Part shown: in pieces, positions 19,803 to 27,971 of the stretch
How the letters are laid out: the number at the start of each line of letters is the position of its first letter
Position numbering within the stretch: the stretch's first letter is position 1
From: Arthrobacter antioxidans
GTDB lineage: Bacteria > Actinomycetota > Actinomycetes > Actinomycetales > Micrococcaceae
NCBI RefSeq assembly: GCF_023100725.1
Contig: NZ_CP095501.1
Coordinates: 1,116,001-1,180,000 of the forward strand
DNA length: 64,000 bases
Reading direction: 5' to 3'
Position numbers and translations under genes: made by a program
The notes under the pieces: generated by a model
Database searches by the model: none
Told to the model about the DNA's origin: nothing
What the model saw: only the letters and a program-made list of their open reading frames with translations

Positions 19803-21518
19803 TCAGGAGACCAGGGCGCGGCGGAGCGTATCGAGTCCCACGGAGCCCAGGTTGAGGGCCCGCGTGTGGAAGGCGCGGAGGTCGAAGGCATCGCCCTCGG
19901 CGGCCCTGACCTCGTCGCGGATCTGCTCCCAGAGGCGCTGGCCGATCTTGTAGGACGGCGCCTGTCCCGGCCAGCCGAGGTAGCGGGTGAACTCGAAGTC
20001 GAGCTGCCCCTCGCTGATGGCGATGTTCTTCCTCAGGAAGGCGTAGCCCTTCTCCGGCGTCCAGGTGCCCTCACCCCACCGCTCGGGGACCTCCAGTTCC
20101 AGGTGGACGCCGATGTCGAACACCACGCGCGCGGCGCGCATGCGCTGGGCGTCGAGCATCCCGAGGCGGTCACCCGGATCGGACAGGAAGCCGAGTTCCT
20201 GCATGAGGCGTTCCGCGTACAGGGCCCAGCCCTCACCCTGCCCGGACACCCAGATGGCGTTGCGGCGCCAGGGGTTCAGCAGTGCGCGCTGGTAGGTCGC
20301 CGTCGCGACCTGCAGGTGATGCCCCGGGACGCCCTCGTGGTAGACGGTGGTCGTCTCCTTCCAGGTGGTGAAGGAATCCTCACCCTCGGGCACGGACCAC
20401 CACATCCGGCCGGGGCGGGAGAAGTCGTCGCTGGGGCCGGTGTAGTAGATGCCGCCCTCGTTGGTCGGGGCGATCCTGCACTCGAGGCGCCGCATCACGT
20501 CGGGGATGTCGAAGTGGACCCCGGCCATGGCGTCGACCGCCCTGTCGGAGAGCCCCTGCATCCACGCCTGCAGCGCGTCGGTGCCCTGGAGCTGGCGGGC
20601 GGGATCCTCGTCGAGGATGCGGATGGCCTCCTCGATCGAGGCGCCCTCCCGGATCTCGTTCGCCACGGCCTCCTGCTCGGCGATGACGCGGTCGAGTTCC
20701 TCGACGCCCCACCGGTAGGTCTCCTCGAGGTCGACGGCGGAGCCGAGGAACACGCGGGACATCAGGGCGTAGTGCTCCCGCCCCACGGCGTCCTTCTCGG
20801 GGGCGGAGGGGAGGAGGTCGTCCTGCAGGAAGGTCGCGAGGTTGCGGTAGGCGCCGCGGGCGGCCTCGGCGCCGGACCGCAGCCGGCCGCGGACCGCCTC
20901 GGGCAGTTCGCCGTCGTCGGCCGTGGCGGTCGCGCCGAGGGCGTCGAAGAAGCCGCCGTCCTCCGCGTACTTGGTGGACTGCTCGATCACGATGGCGACC
21001 TGCCGGCGTGCGGCGACCAGGCCGCGCTCGCGTCCGGCGCGGAGGGCGGAGATGTAGCCGTCGATCGCGCCGGGCACGTTCGCCATGCGTCCGGCGATGT
21101 GGTCCCAGTCCTCCGCGGTGGCGGTGGGCATGAGGTCGAAGATCGCGCGGATGTTCTGGGCGGGGCAGGCGATGTTGTTGAGCTCGGAGTAGCCGAATCC
21201 GGCCTCGTGGATCTCGAGGTCCAGGCCGAGCCTCTCCCGCATGGCGTCCAGCGTGACGGCGTCGACGGCGTCGGCCGGCTGCAGGTCCTCGAGCAGGCGC
21301 AGGGTGGTGCGGGCGGCTTCGGCGAGGGCTTCGATCCCGGCGGGCGAGTAGTCCTGGTACTCCGTCTCGTGGCCGGGGAGGCCCAGTTCGGTGGCGAAGT
21401 CGGGCATCAGCTCGAGCAGGGTCTCGTAGTAGGACGTCGCGACGGCGTCGATGGCCGTGGCCTGCCGTGCGGGCTGTTCGCTGGGGGACGGGGCGGGGGC
21501 TGGGGTGTCGTGGGTCAC
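19803..21518 (-). CDS. DUF885 family protein (putative metallopeptidase)
   Basis: A 571-residue cytoplasmic protein of the DUF885 family. The decisive motif is VYHEGVPGHHLQVA (near 390), an HExxxGH-like zinc site of the gluzincin type, with a downstream acidic helix GEGWALYAERLMQELG that provides a possible third ligand (near 435). Its mostly helical make-up resembles M3/M32-like carboxypeptidases. The starting codon is GTG; the first 18 residues are Pro/Ser-rich and probably disordered. The enzymatic activity of the family is hardly characterised; dipeptidase or carboxypeptidase activity is an inference from the motif. Transcribed alone, with a hairpin after the stop. Confidence 0.88.
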   Translation of the reverse strand: MTHDTPAPAPSPSEQPARQATAIDAVATSYYETLLELMPDFATELGLPGHETEYQDYSPAGIEALAEAARTTLRLLEDLQPADAVDAVTLDAMRERLGLDLEIHEAGFGYSELNNIACPAQNIRAIFDLMPTATAEDWDHIAGRMANVPGAIDGYISALRAGRERGLVAARRQVAIVIEQSTKYAEDGGFFDALGATATADDGELPEAVRGRLRSGAEAARGAYRNLATFLQDDLLPSAPEKDAVGREHYALMSRVFLGSAVDLEETYRWGVEELDRVIAEQEAVANEIREGASIEEAIRILDEDPARQLQGTDALQAWMQGLSDRAVDAMAGVHFDIPDVMRRLECRIAPTNEGGIYYTGPSDDFSRPGRMWWSVPEGEDSFTTWKETTTVYHEGVPGHHLQVATATYQRALLNPWRRNAIWVSGQGEGWALYAERLMQELGFLSDPGDRLGMLDAQRMRAARVVFDIGVHLELEVPERWGEGTWTPEKGYAFLRKNIAISEGQLDFEFTRYLGWPGQAPSYKIGQRLWEQIRDEVRAAEGDAFDLRAFHTRALNLGSVGLDTLRRALVS

Positions 21519-21604
21519 GTCACGAGCCTAGCCTCAGACCGTTGCCGGAGGCTACCGAGTGGGCGGCGAGCCGGTGCCCGTGTCCCGGCCATACCACCCC
21601 ACCA

Positions 21605-21973
21605 TCAGATCGCGCCGGCATAAGCCTCCGCGAGCCACCGGAGGACCTCTGCGTCCACGTCGCCGGGACCGTGGAGCTCGATATGGTGCATCCACACCGT
21701 CGCGGACGGATGCGCGACCTCCTTGACGCGGGCGGATCCGATCTCCCGCGGCAGCGCGATGGACAGCACGGCCGGGACGTCGCTGTCGATGTACTGCCCC
21801 GGGCGCCAGACGTAGGCGAAGCCCCGGCTACGGCGGAAGGCGATCTGGCTCTTCGTCACCGTCATCGACGCCTCGCCGATCCCGGCGATGGCTGCTTCCG
21901 CCGCGTGACAGATGGCAAGACCCTCCGGGAACCCGGCGAAGAGGTCCTCGGGGCCTCGCTCACGCTCATCCAC
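21605..21973 (-). CDS. DUF5655-like domain protein
   Basis: About 122 residues from a GTG at 21973. It has a compact alpha/beta pattern: an N-terminal helix (EDLFAGFPEGLAICHAAEAA), strands TVTKSQIAFRRSRGFAYVW and VLSIALP, and a C-terminal VWMHHIELHGPGDVDAEV plus an amphipathic helix. This fits DUF5655, a domain of unknown function also found at the ends of some nuclease-like proteins. The frame is open upstream to 22159, but that part covers the remnant of a different gene (DUF305), read in another phase, so it is not considered coding. The RBS is weak and the start uncertain. Confidence 0.6.
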   Translation of the reverse strand: MDERERGPEDLFAGFPEGLAICHAAEAAIAGIGEASMTVTKSQIAFRRSRGFAYVWRPGQYIDSDVPAVLSIALPREIGSARVKEVAHPSATVWMHHIELHGPGDVDAEVLRWLAEAYAGAI

Positions 21974-22009
21974 CTGCCGAGCGTAGGGTCGCCCGGCACA
22001 CAGGTGCAA

Positions 22010-22262
22010 TGCGGCCCCTGCCCGGCCCGTCAGAGGGACGGGGGCATCCCTCCATGCCTCCCATGTCCGACCCGGGTCCCCTGCCGTCTCCGTCGCCGCC
22101 GTCGTGCATGTCTCCCAGATCGTGGCTCTCCATGCTGTCCGGACCCATGGCGTCGTCACAGGTCTCCAGCCCGCCCTTCATGGTCTCGATCTCGGGTCCC
22201 TGGGCGTCCCGGATCCGCGTCGCGAGGTCGCTGATCCCGGGGCTGATGCCGTCCTTCGCACA
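22010..22262 (-). pseudogene. Decayed DUF305 gene fragment
   Basis: Read on the minus strand from 22262, the translation runs KDGISPGISDLATRIRDAQ, then GPEIETMKGGLETCDDAMGP and a Met/His/Gly/Asp-rich stretch ending GSDMGGMEG. It lines up with the middle of the intact DUF305 lipoprotein at 26379-27071 (SKDNISPEITDLATKIKDAQ, GPEIETMTGWLEAWDEPMEP, GSDMGGSGSMEG), and the nucleotide match is also high around 22165-22255. Both histidine-pair motifs (HHQQ and HHEG) are missing, as are the signal peptide and start. Similarity stops abruptly at about 22262. It is a remnant of a second DUF305 copy. Confidence 0.85.
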
Positions 22263-22511
22263 TCAGGATCCCCTATGGGCAGGAACCTCGACAGCCAGTG
22301 CAGGCGATGTCAAAATCTGACGAACCTGATCGGCCGCTTCTGTAGCGAAGACGGTCGCCAGTGAGAAGGGCCGCAGGCGACGATGCTTCCGTGTGTCACG
22401 CTTCAGCCAACAAGGTGTGCCTTCGATCGGGACAGCGTGTGGTGCGCTCGACCGTGACATCTCGGCAGTAGATTGCCGGCCGGGCGGTGTCAGGATGCAT
22501 CGTGCGACCTT
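22263..22511. other. Non-coding junction next to DUF305 remnant
   Basis: About 250 bases with no supported gene; short frames on both strands lack RBS and recognisable domains. It is visibly less GC-rich than its surroundings (for example around 22305-22345 and 22380-22430). It adjoins the abrupt end of DUF305 similarity, so it may be a recombination scar. The promoter is not here for the oxidase, which is transcribed toward this segment. Confidence 0.5.
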
Positions 22512-23983
22512 TCACCGGACTTCGATGGCGCCCATCATGCCGAGGTCTTCGTGGTCCAGGATGTGGCAGTGGTAGGCCGAGCGGCCGCGGAAGTCCTTGA
22601 ATGCCACCCTCACTTTCACGCGCCCGTTGGCGGGTACGTTCACTACGTCCTGCCAGAGTGCGGCGTTTGTCCCTAGGCCGTTTTCCTCGATGATTTGCAT
22701 CGGCCAGACATGGAGGTGGAACGGGTGATCCATGGGGCTGGTGTTGATCAACGTCCATTCCTCCACATCCCCGGCTGCGACCGTTATGTCTGTTCTGGCC
22801 TCGTCGAACTCCCTGCCATTGATGGTGAACCGCATCATGCCCCCGCCCATGCCCATGCCTCTGCCCATGCCGGCGGCCAGGACGATGTGTCGGTGTGCCG
22901 CGACGGACCCGGATCGAAGGTCTGCCAGCCCTTGCTGGGTGGGCACGGCTGTCAGGGCTGCCACCGGGTCGCCGGCCACGCGGAGGGTGGCCAGGGCGGT
23001 GCCGTCCGGCTGGTCTGCAGGGTTGCGTGCTCCGGATCCCGATCCCATCATTCCCGCCATGTCTCCCCGGTCCTGGTAGAGCGCGCGCAGCGTGGAGTCC
23101 CCGGTCGTCGTGGTCACGAGGAGGTCTGCCCGGTTCCCCGGCGTCAGGAGAAGTTCATTCTCGGTCCGGGGTGTCGGGAAGCGGCCGGAGTCCATGCCGA
23201 GGAGTTGCAGCTGCTGTCCGTCGAGCCGTAGACGGAGGTAGCGGGACACGCACGTGTTGATGATGCGCCACCGTTCGCGTTGTCCGGGGCGGGCGCTGAT
23301 GTGGGGGTTGCTTTGACCGTTGATCAGGATCAGTTCACCCTCCCGGCCCCTCATCCGGTCCATCTCGGGGACGTCCGGGATGTTCCCCAGGTCGTCCAGG
23401 GTGGTGTCCGAGATGACCAGTACCCGTTCCGCACTTGCCTCGATGGGTTCAGGGTCCTCGACGATGATGGCACCGAAGAGTCCGGCGAAGATCTGATCGG
23501 CGACCATGCCGTGGTGGTGGGGGTGGTACCAGTACACGCCCGGGGGATGATCCTCGGGAAGTTCGTATGCGTAGTCGAAGGCGCCGCCGGGGTCCACTGA
23601 GACGAAGACGTTGTCCCCGTTGCCATCCGGGGATACGTGGAGGCCGTGCACGTGCAGGTTGGTGGTCTGGGCCAGGTTGTTGACGAGCCTGATCCGCAGG
23701 ACATCGCCGGGGCGTACACGAAGTGTCGGGCCGGGGATGCCACCGTTGTAGCCAAGGGCCGCGGCCTGCCGGCCGGCCAGCAGGAGCTGCCCAGGTGCGG
23801 CTTCGAGCCGCACCTGCAGCCGGCCGTTGGCGCTCCGTTCCTCCGGAGGCTGGATCAGGTCGCTTCCCGTGACCGGGGCCTCCTGCGAGGTCAGGGTCCA
23901 GATCAAGCCGGCACCGCCGGCCGCTGCCCCCGCAACGCCGAGCCCACCCAGCAACAACGCCTCACGGCGACTGATGGGCTCCA

Positions 23984-23984
<1 letters not shown>
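22512..23984 (-). CDS. Tat-exported multicopper oxidase
   Basis: A 490-residue three-domain multicopper oxidase of the CueO/bilirubin-oxidase group. The N-terminus ISRREALLLGGLG is a twin-arginine signal, so the enzyme folds with copper in the cytosol before export. All four copper motifs are visible: NLHVHGLH, YWYHPHHHGM, HPFHLHVW and HCHILDHEDLGMM (Cys T1 ligand plus axial Met). A Met/Gly-rich stretch (MGRGMGMGGGMMRF, near 375) may bind Cu(I), as in CueO. It probably oxidises Cu(I) or siderophore/phenolic substrates at the envelope. The GTG start overlaps the stop of the SHOCT gene (TAGTG) and follows GAGGG at good spacing, so the two are coupled. Confidence 0.93.
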
Positions 23985-24323
<339 letters not shown>

Positions 24324-24522
24324 GATGTGTGCCTTTCGTGTCAGAGTTTATTTCGACTCTTCGCGCGGCCTCAGCTGACAGGTAGAGTCCGAGGTCCCGG
24401 CCCCGTCGGACCGGCGTTCTACGCACCGCAAGGGATGGCGGAAGGCCTGGCCCCATGTGGAACGGCAAGACCGCCGTTCCAAGCAGCGACTCAACCGCTA
24501 TTCCGGGCCGACAGTCACAGCT

Positions 24523-25102
24523 ATGAGGCTCTTACGACGGTTTGCTGCATCCCTGGCTCCGACCGTGGCGCGGCGCGCTGTCCTATCCCGGCGGATCCGC
24601 CTCCTCGTCGCCCGCGACGATCACCTATAACGTCTTTGAAGCCGTGGTCACGATCAGCGCCGGCACCATCGCGTCCTCAAGCGCCCTGATCGGCTTCGGG
24701 CTGGACTCGATCGTGGGCGCAGCGCCGGGCCGGCCGCGAGCTCGGCTCCCGGTCCGCTGTCACGGACTCCAAGCAGACCCTGCTGTGCACCTACCCATCC
24801 GGCGTCCTGCTGGTGGGCTTGCTGCTCAATAGCACTCTCGGCTGGTCCTGGGCCGACCCTATCGCTGCCCTGGTCATTGCCGCCGTCGCCATCAAGGCCG
24901 CGAGGCATGGAAGGGCGACTCCTGCTGTGCGCCGTCGTTCGCAAGCCTCGACACCGACCGAGGCACTGACACGTGCTGCAGTACCCTGAACGGCACCACG
25001 GACTCGTGCTGCAGCACCGACACCACGACGGACGCCGCAGACCCAAGGAGCTGCGGCGGGACTCGCACCACTGATGATCACGGCCCGACCCGCCGGCCCT
25101 AG
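24523..25102 (+). pseudogene. Cation diffusion facilitator remnant (CDF/Fief-like) with frameshifts and deletion
   Basis: Four segments of one transporter lie in changing frames: RRAVLSRRIRLLVA (from ATG 24523), ATITYNVFEAVVTISAGTIA and SSALIGFGLDSIV (from 24614), RELGSRSAVTDSKQTLLCTY followed by LLLNSTLGWSWADPIAAL (from 24735), and GREAWKGDSCCAPS to the TAG at 25100-25102 (frame of 24896). Between the second and third segments about 100 residues normally covering TM2-TM4 are missing. The tail carries three Cys-Cys pairs (DSCC, DTCC, DSCC), probably a metal-binding C-terminus. Three frame changes plus a deletion make it non-functional, unless the assembly is wrong here. It diverges from the SHOCT/oxidase genes. 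Confidence 0.85.
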
Positions 25103-25250
25103 CGCTGCGTGAACATGACAGATGACACCGCGTCGACCACGGCCAGCTCTTCCTGATCTCCGCTGAAGCGTCCCGCGATCGTTCCTCCTCGCCAGCCCCG
25201 TCTGGTGGGCATCTGTCTAGTGCACATCCGTGTCTTGTGGCAGCAGGTGC

Positions 25251-26111
25251 TTACGGCGCCAAGGGGTTGAATGTTGCCCCGTTGTCGCTGGATACTTCGA
25301 TCCCTTGGTTCGTGGCTACCCAGATCCGATGCGTCTTATCGCCTGTGTGGTCTGCGGCGATGGCTGCGGGTTCGCCCTGGATGGTTCCCTGCTCTGCCCA
25401 GGTGAGTCCGGCATCGGCGCTGGTGTGGATCGTCCCGTCGGGCGTCACGCCGATGGCGGTGTCGTCGGCGAAGGTCGTGAAAGCCAGGAGAGGGGCGTTC
25501 GCGACGGTGGTCCAGGTGGCCCCGCTGTCCTCGGACCGGTACAGGCCCTGCCCGGTGGTCGCCAGGACGGTCCCGTTGGTGGCGGCGGCGAGGTTGTACG
25601 CGGGCACGTCGTCGGCGGTGACGGTCCAGTGATGCCCGTCGGCGCTGGTGACGATTCGTCCTTCGTAGCCGATGAGGCCGGTGCTGGTTGCGGCGAGGGC
25701 GTGGAAGTCTGTTTCGCCCTGCCGGGAGACGGGCTCCCAGGTGCGACCGTCGTCGGTGCTGGTGATCAATCCGACCGGGTCAGGGAGGTCGGTGCCGGGG
25801 CCGGGGTGCCCGGAGGCGTAGAGGGTTCCATCACTGGTGGTGGTGAATCCCATGAGGTCGATGGTGGGGCCGATCTGCTGTGCGGGGGACCGCGTGACAT
25901 CGAACAGGCCGTCGTGGGTGGCCAGCAGGATGCGGTTGGTCCCCGGGTCCACGCTCATCCCATGGATGTGCCCGGACGGGTACCCCGCCGAGGCGGCCGG
26001 AGCCGCGGGCGTGTCCTGGATCGTGGAAGCCGGGGTGGTGCAGGCGCTGAGTAGGACGGCGACAGCGGCGGTCAGGCTCAGGCGTGCGGTGCGGGACAGG
26101 GGCGAAGGCAA
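25251..26111 (-). CDS. Sialidase-fold (BNR-repeat) lipoprotein, F510_1955-type glycosylhydrolase-like
   Basis: A 286-residue secreted lipoprotein starting at TTG (26111), chosen because AAAGGA lies seven bases upstream and the signal peptide LSLTAAVAVLLSAC begins soon after; the in-frame ATG/GTG codons further upstream lack both. The mature protein consists of repeated beta-propeller blades with Asp-box-like motifs (STDDGRTW, SEDSGATW, SADAGLTW, SSDNGATF). This matches the F510_1955 family, annotated as glycosylhydrolase-like, though sugar hydrolysis is unproven. Such genes recur beside DUF305 and copper genes in actinobacteria, so a role in extracytoplasmic metal handling is possible. Confidence 0.8.
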   Translation of the reverse strand: MPSPLSRTARLSLTAAVAVLLSACTTPASTIQDTPAAPAASAGYPSGHIHGMSVDPGTNRILLATHDGLFDVTRSPAQQIGPTIDLMGFTTTSDGTLYASGHPGPGTDLPDPVGLITSTDDGRTWEPVSRQGETDFHALAATSTGLIGYEGRIVTSADGHHWTVTADDVPAYNLAAATNGTVLATTGQGLYRSEDSGATWTTVANAPLLAFTTFADDTAIGVTPDGTIHTSADAGLTWAEQGTIQGEPAAIAADHTGDKTHRIWVATNQGIEVSSDNGATFNPLAP

Positions 26112-26226
26112 CGGGTAGTCCTTTGGAACATCGATCGAGGAAGTCTCGAGAGGTGGAGGTGGAGGATATAGAGCCTGCGAGGCGCTCGGTAGCGGTTCTG
26201 TGGATACAGAGGTGGTGTCCGGAAGC

Positions 26227-26267
26227 GGTGCCGGTGTGGGTGGAACGGGGACATCCACACCGGCACC
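26227..26267 (-). terminator. 13-bp perfect hairpin downstream of DUF305 gene
   Basis: Arms GGTGCCGGTGTGG (26227-26239) and CCACACCGGCACC (26255-26267) around a 15-base loop, between the DUF305 stop (26379) and the TTG start at 26111. It likely ends the DUF305 transcript; no U-tract is visible. The rest of the 267-base gap holds no gene. Confidence 0.6.
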
Positions 26268-26378
26268 TGTCAGAGGGCATTCACATTCCCTGCAACGCCG
26301 GACCGGGCCGGACAAGATCCGATCACGGCGTACGGGATCCGGGGTTGGGGAGGGATTGCGGGGTGGTGCTCGCGCGGA

Positions 26379-27071
26379 TCAGAGGCCGGCGAGGAGCTCT
26401 TCCATTTCGGCGATTTCTGCGTTCTGGGTTTCGACGATGGTCTCGGCCAGCTCGATCGCTTGCGGGTTCTGGCCGTTCTCGATCTCGTTTTCCGCCATGC
26501 TGACTGCGCCCTCGTGGTGAGCGGTCATCGACTCCAGGAAGATGCGGGATGCCTCGGTGCCCTCGGCGGACTCGAGTTGGGACATCTGGTCCTCGCTCAT
26601 CATCCCTTCCATCGACCCGGAGCCGCCCATGTCAGATCCCATGGTGCTCATGGAGTGGCCTTCCATGCCGCCTTCGGGCTCCATGGGCTCATCCCAGGCT
26701 TCCAGCCAGCCGGTCATGGTCTCGATCTCGGGGCCCTGGGCGTCCTTGATCTTCGTCGCGAGGTCGGTGATCTCCGGGCTGATGTTGTCCTTGGAGAGCA
26801 TCATGTCGCTCATTTCCACGGCTTGCTGGTGGTGGGGGATCATCATCTGCGCGAACATGACGTCCACGTCATTGTGCTCGGCCGTGGCCTCGGATGAACC
26901 CGGCGTCGCTTCGGTGGTCGCCCCGGTGCTGGCTTGGGCAGTGGCACTGGGGGCGGCCGCTGCGGAGCTTTCACCGCTCGTGCCCGCCGTGTCTCCGCCG
27001 GAGGAGCCGCAGGCGGACAGGGTGATGAGGGCGGCGACGGACAGGGACGCAAGGGAAAGGGAACGCTTCAT
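26379..27071 (-). CDS. DUF305 lipoprotein (metal-associated, ferritin-like helical)
   Basis: A 230-residue secreted lipoprotein: signal peptide LSLASLSVAALITLSAC with lipobox LSAC, a low-complexity Ser/Ala/Thr linker to about residue 65, then the DUF305 region. It contains two His-pair motifs, FAQMMIPHHQQAVEM and ESMTAHHEGAVSMAENEI, separated by a Met/Gly/Ser-rich loop (MEGHSMSTMGSDMGG) that could bind Cu(I) or Ag(I). DUF305 proteins are predicted four-helix bundles often encoded near copper and silver resistance genes, but the biochemical role is not settled. The start ATG follows GAAGGA. A broken second copy is at 22010-22262. Confidence 0.9.
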   Translation of the reverse strand: MKRSLSLASLSVAALITLSACGSSGGDTAGTSGESSAAAAPSATAQASTGATTEATPGSSEATAEHNDVDVMFAQMMIPHHQQAVEMSDMMLSKDNISPEITDLATKIKDAQGPEIETMTGWLEAWDEPMEPEGGMEGHSMSTMGSDMGGSGSMEGMMSEDQMSQLESAEGTEASRIFLESMTAHHEGAVSMAENEIENGQNPQAIELAETIVETQNAEIAEMEELLAGL

Positions 27072-27227
27072 GGTGGTCAGATCCTTCAGTACTCAGGTGG
27101 GGGGGTGTCAGCTGCTCGTACGGCACAGGGCGGGTACGGCGAGGGCCAGGCCGCGCGGAAGCGCGCAGCCCATGGCATGGCGGCGGCCCTGCCGCCCCGG
27201 TGAAGGGGCAGGTGCGGGCCGCGGATC

Positions 27228-27782
27228 CTAGGTGCGGCTGATACAGAGCTGAGTCAGGGAAGGAGTAGGCGCAGGTCGGGACACCCAGGACAGTGCGGGA
27301 GGACCCCGCCGCCCCAACGTCGACAGGAGGGCGCGACCGGTAGGAGTCAGCAGACCGGCGATGCCGACGACGATCATCGCCAGCACGCACAGGCCCAGCA
27401 TCATCTCGTCGGCGCAGTCCCCACCGCACCCGACCGACCCACCACCGTCTGGGACAGCCTTGGTGACGGTGTGCGAGGCGGCATGCGGCGCGGCGTCCAG
27501 GACAGTTGCTTCGACCGTTGCTATGGCAGCGATAACCGCAGTCGTGGTCTGGACATGAAGAGTCGTATGTCCGTGGCCTGTCCCGTCGACCGAATGAGTA
27601 CTCGCGGTCGTGCTGGCGGCGGGAGCCGCTACATGGTGGGGGGTGGACCCGTGGCCGCCCATCCAGACGTGCATCGCGAGGATCCCGACGATGACCGCTG
27701 TCAGGCCGACGAAGGCGACAACTGACGGTACGACGGCGCGTAGCAGGGAGGAAACAGTGTGTGATGCCCGGTTTCTCGTCAC
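27228..27782 (-). CDS. DUF6153-like membrane protein
   Basis: A 184-residue protein with an N-terminal helix (VVAFVGLTAVIVGILAMHVW), a His/Thr/Ala-rich exterior region (HGSTPHHVAAPAAST, GTGHGHTTLHV), a GCGGDCADEM Cys pair, and a second helix (LGLCVLAMIVVGIAGLL). This matches the DUF6153 pattern in actinobacteria. The His-rich face and Cys pair suggest metal binding in the periplasm-equivalent space, consistent with the copper genes on both sides, but that is inference. GTG start. The C-terminal 35 residues are polar and Pro/Arg-rich. The 156-base gap to the DUF305 gene shows nothing clear. Confidence 0.7.
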   Translation of the reverse strand: MTRNRASHTVSSLLRAVVPSVVAFVGLTAVIVGILAMHVWMGGHGSTPHHVAAPAASTTASTHSVDGTGHGHTTLHVQTTTAVIAAIATVEATVLDAAPHAASHTVTKAVPDGGGSVGCGGDCADEMMLGLCVLAMIVVGIAGLLTPTGRALLSTLGRRGPPALSWVSRPAPTPSLTQLCISRT

Positions 27783-27971
27783 CTATTCCGTCCTCTCTGT
27801 CCGCGCTGTCGCTGACGCCTGGGCGCCACGGTCGTCATCTGGTGTGGTCTTACCAGCCTAACGAAACGGGCGAGTCGTCCCGTTCACGCCGTCCGTTTGG
27901 TCACAGCTCCGTCTACGACGCCACCTGATCAACGGCCGGGCCCGTCCATGCGTTCTCCGATGAGCCTGGGC

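Noticed and set aside
21974..22159. N-terminal extension of the DUF5655-like protein up to 22159
   Set aside because: This stretch, read in another phase of the same strand, is the DUF305 remnant; the extension has no similarity to the DUF5655 part and no RBS.
22263..22511. Insertion-sequence remnant next to the DUF305 fragment
   Set aside because: A change in composition and an abrupt loss of similarity are visible, but there are no terminal inverted repeats, target duplication or recognisable transposase residues, so no IS is called.
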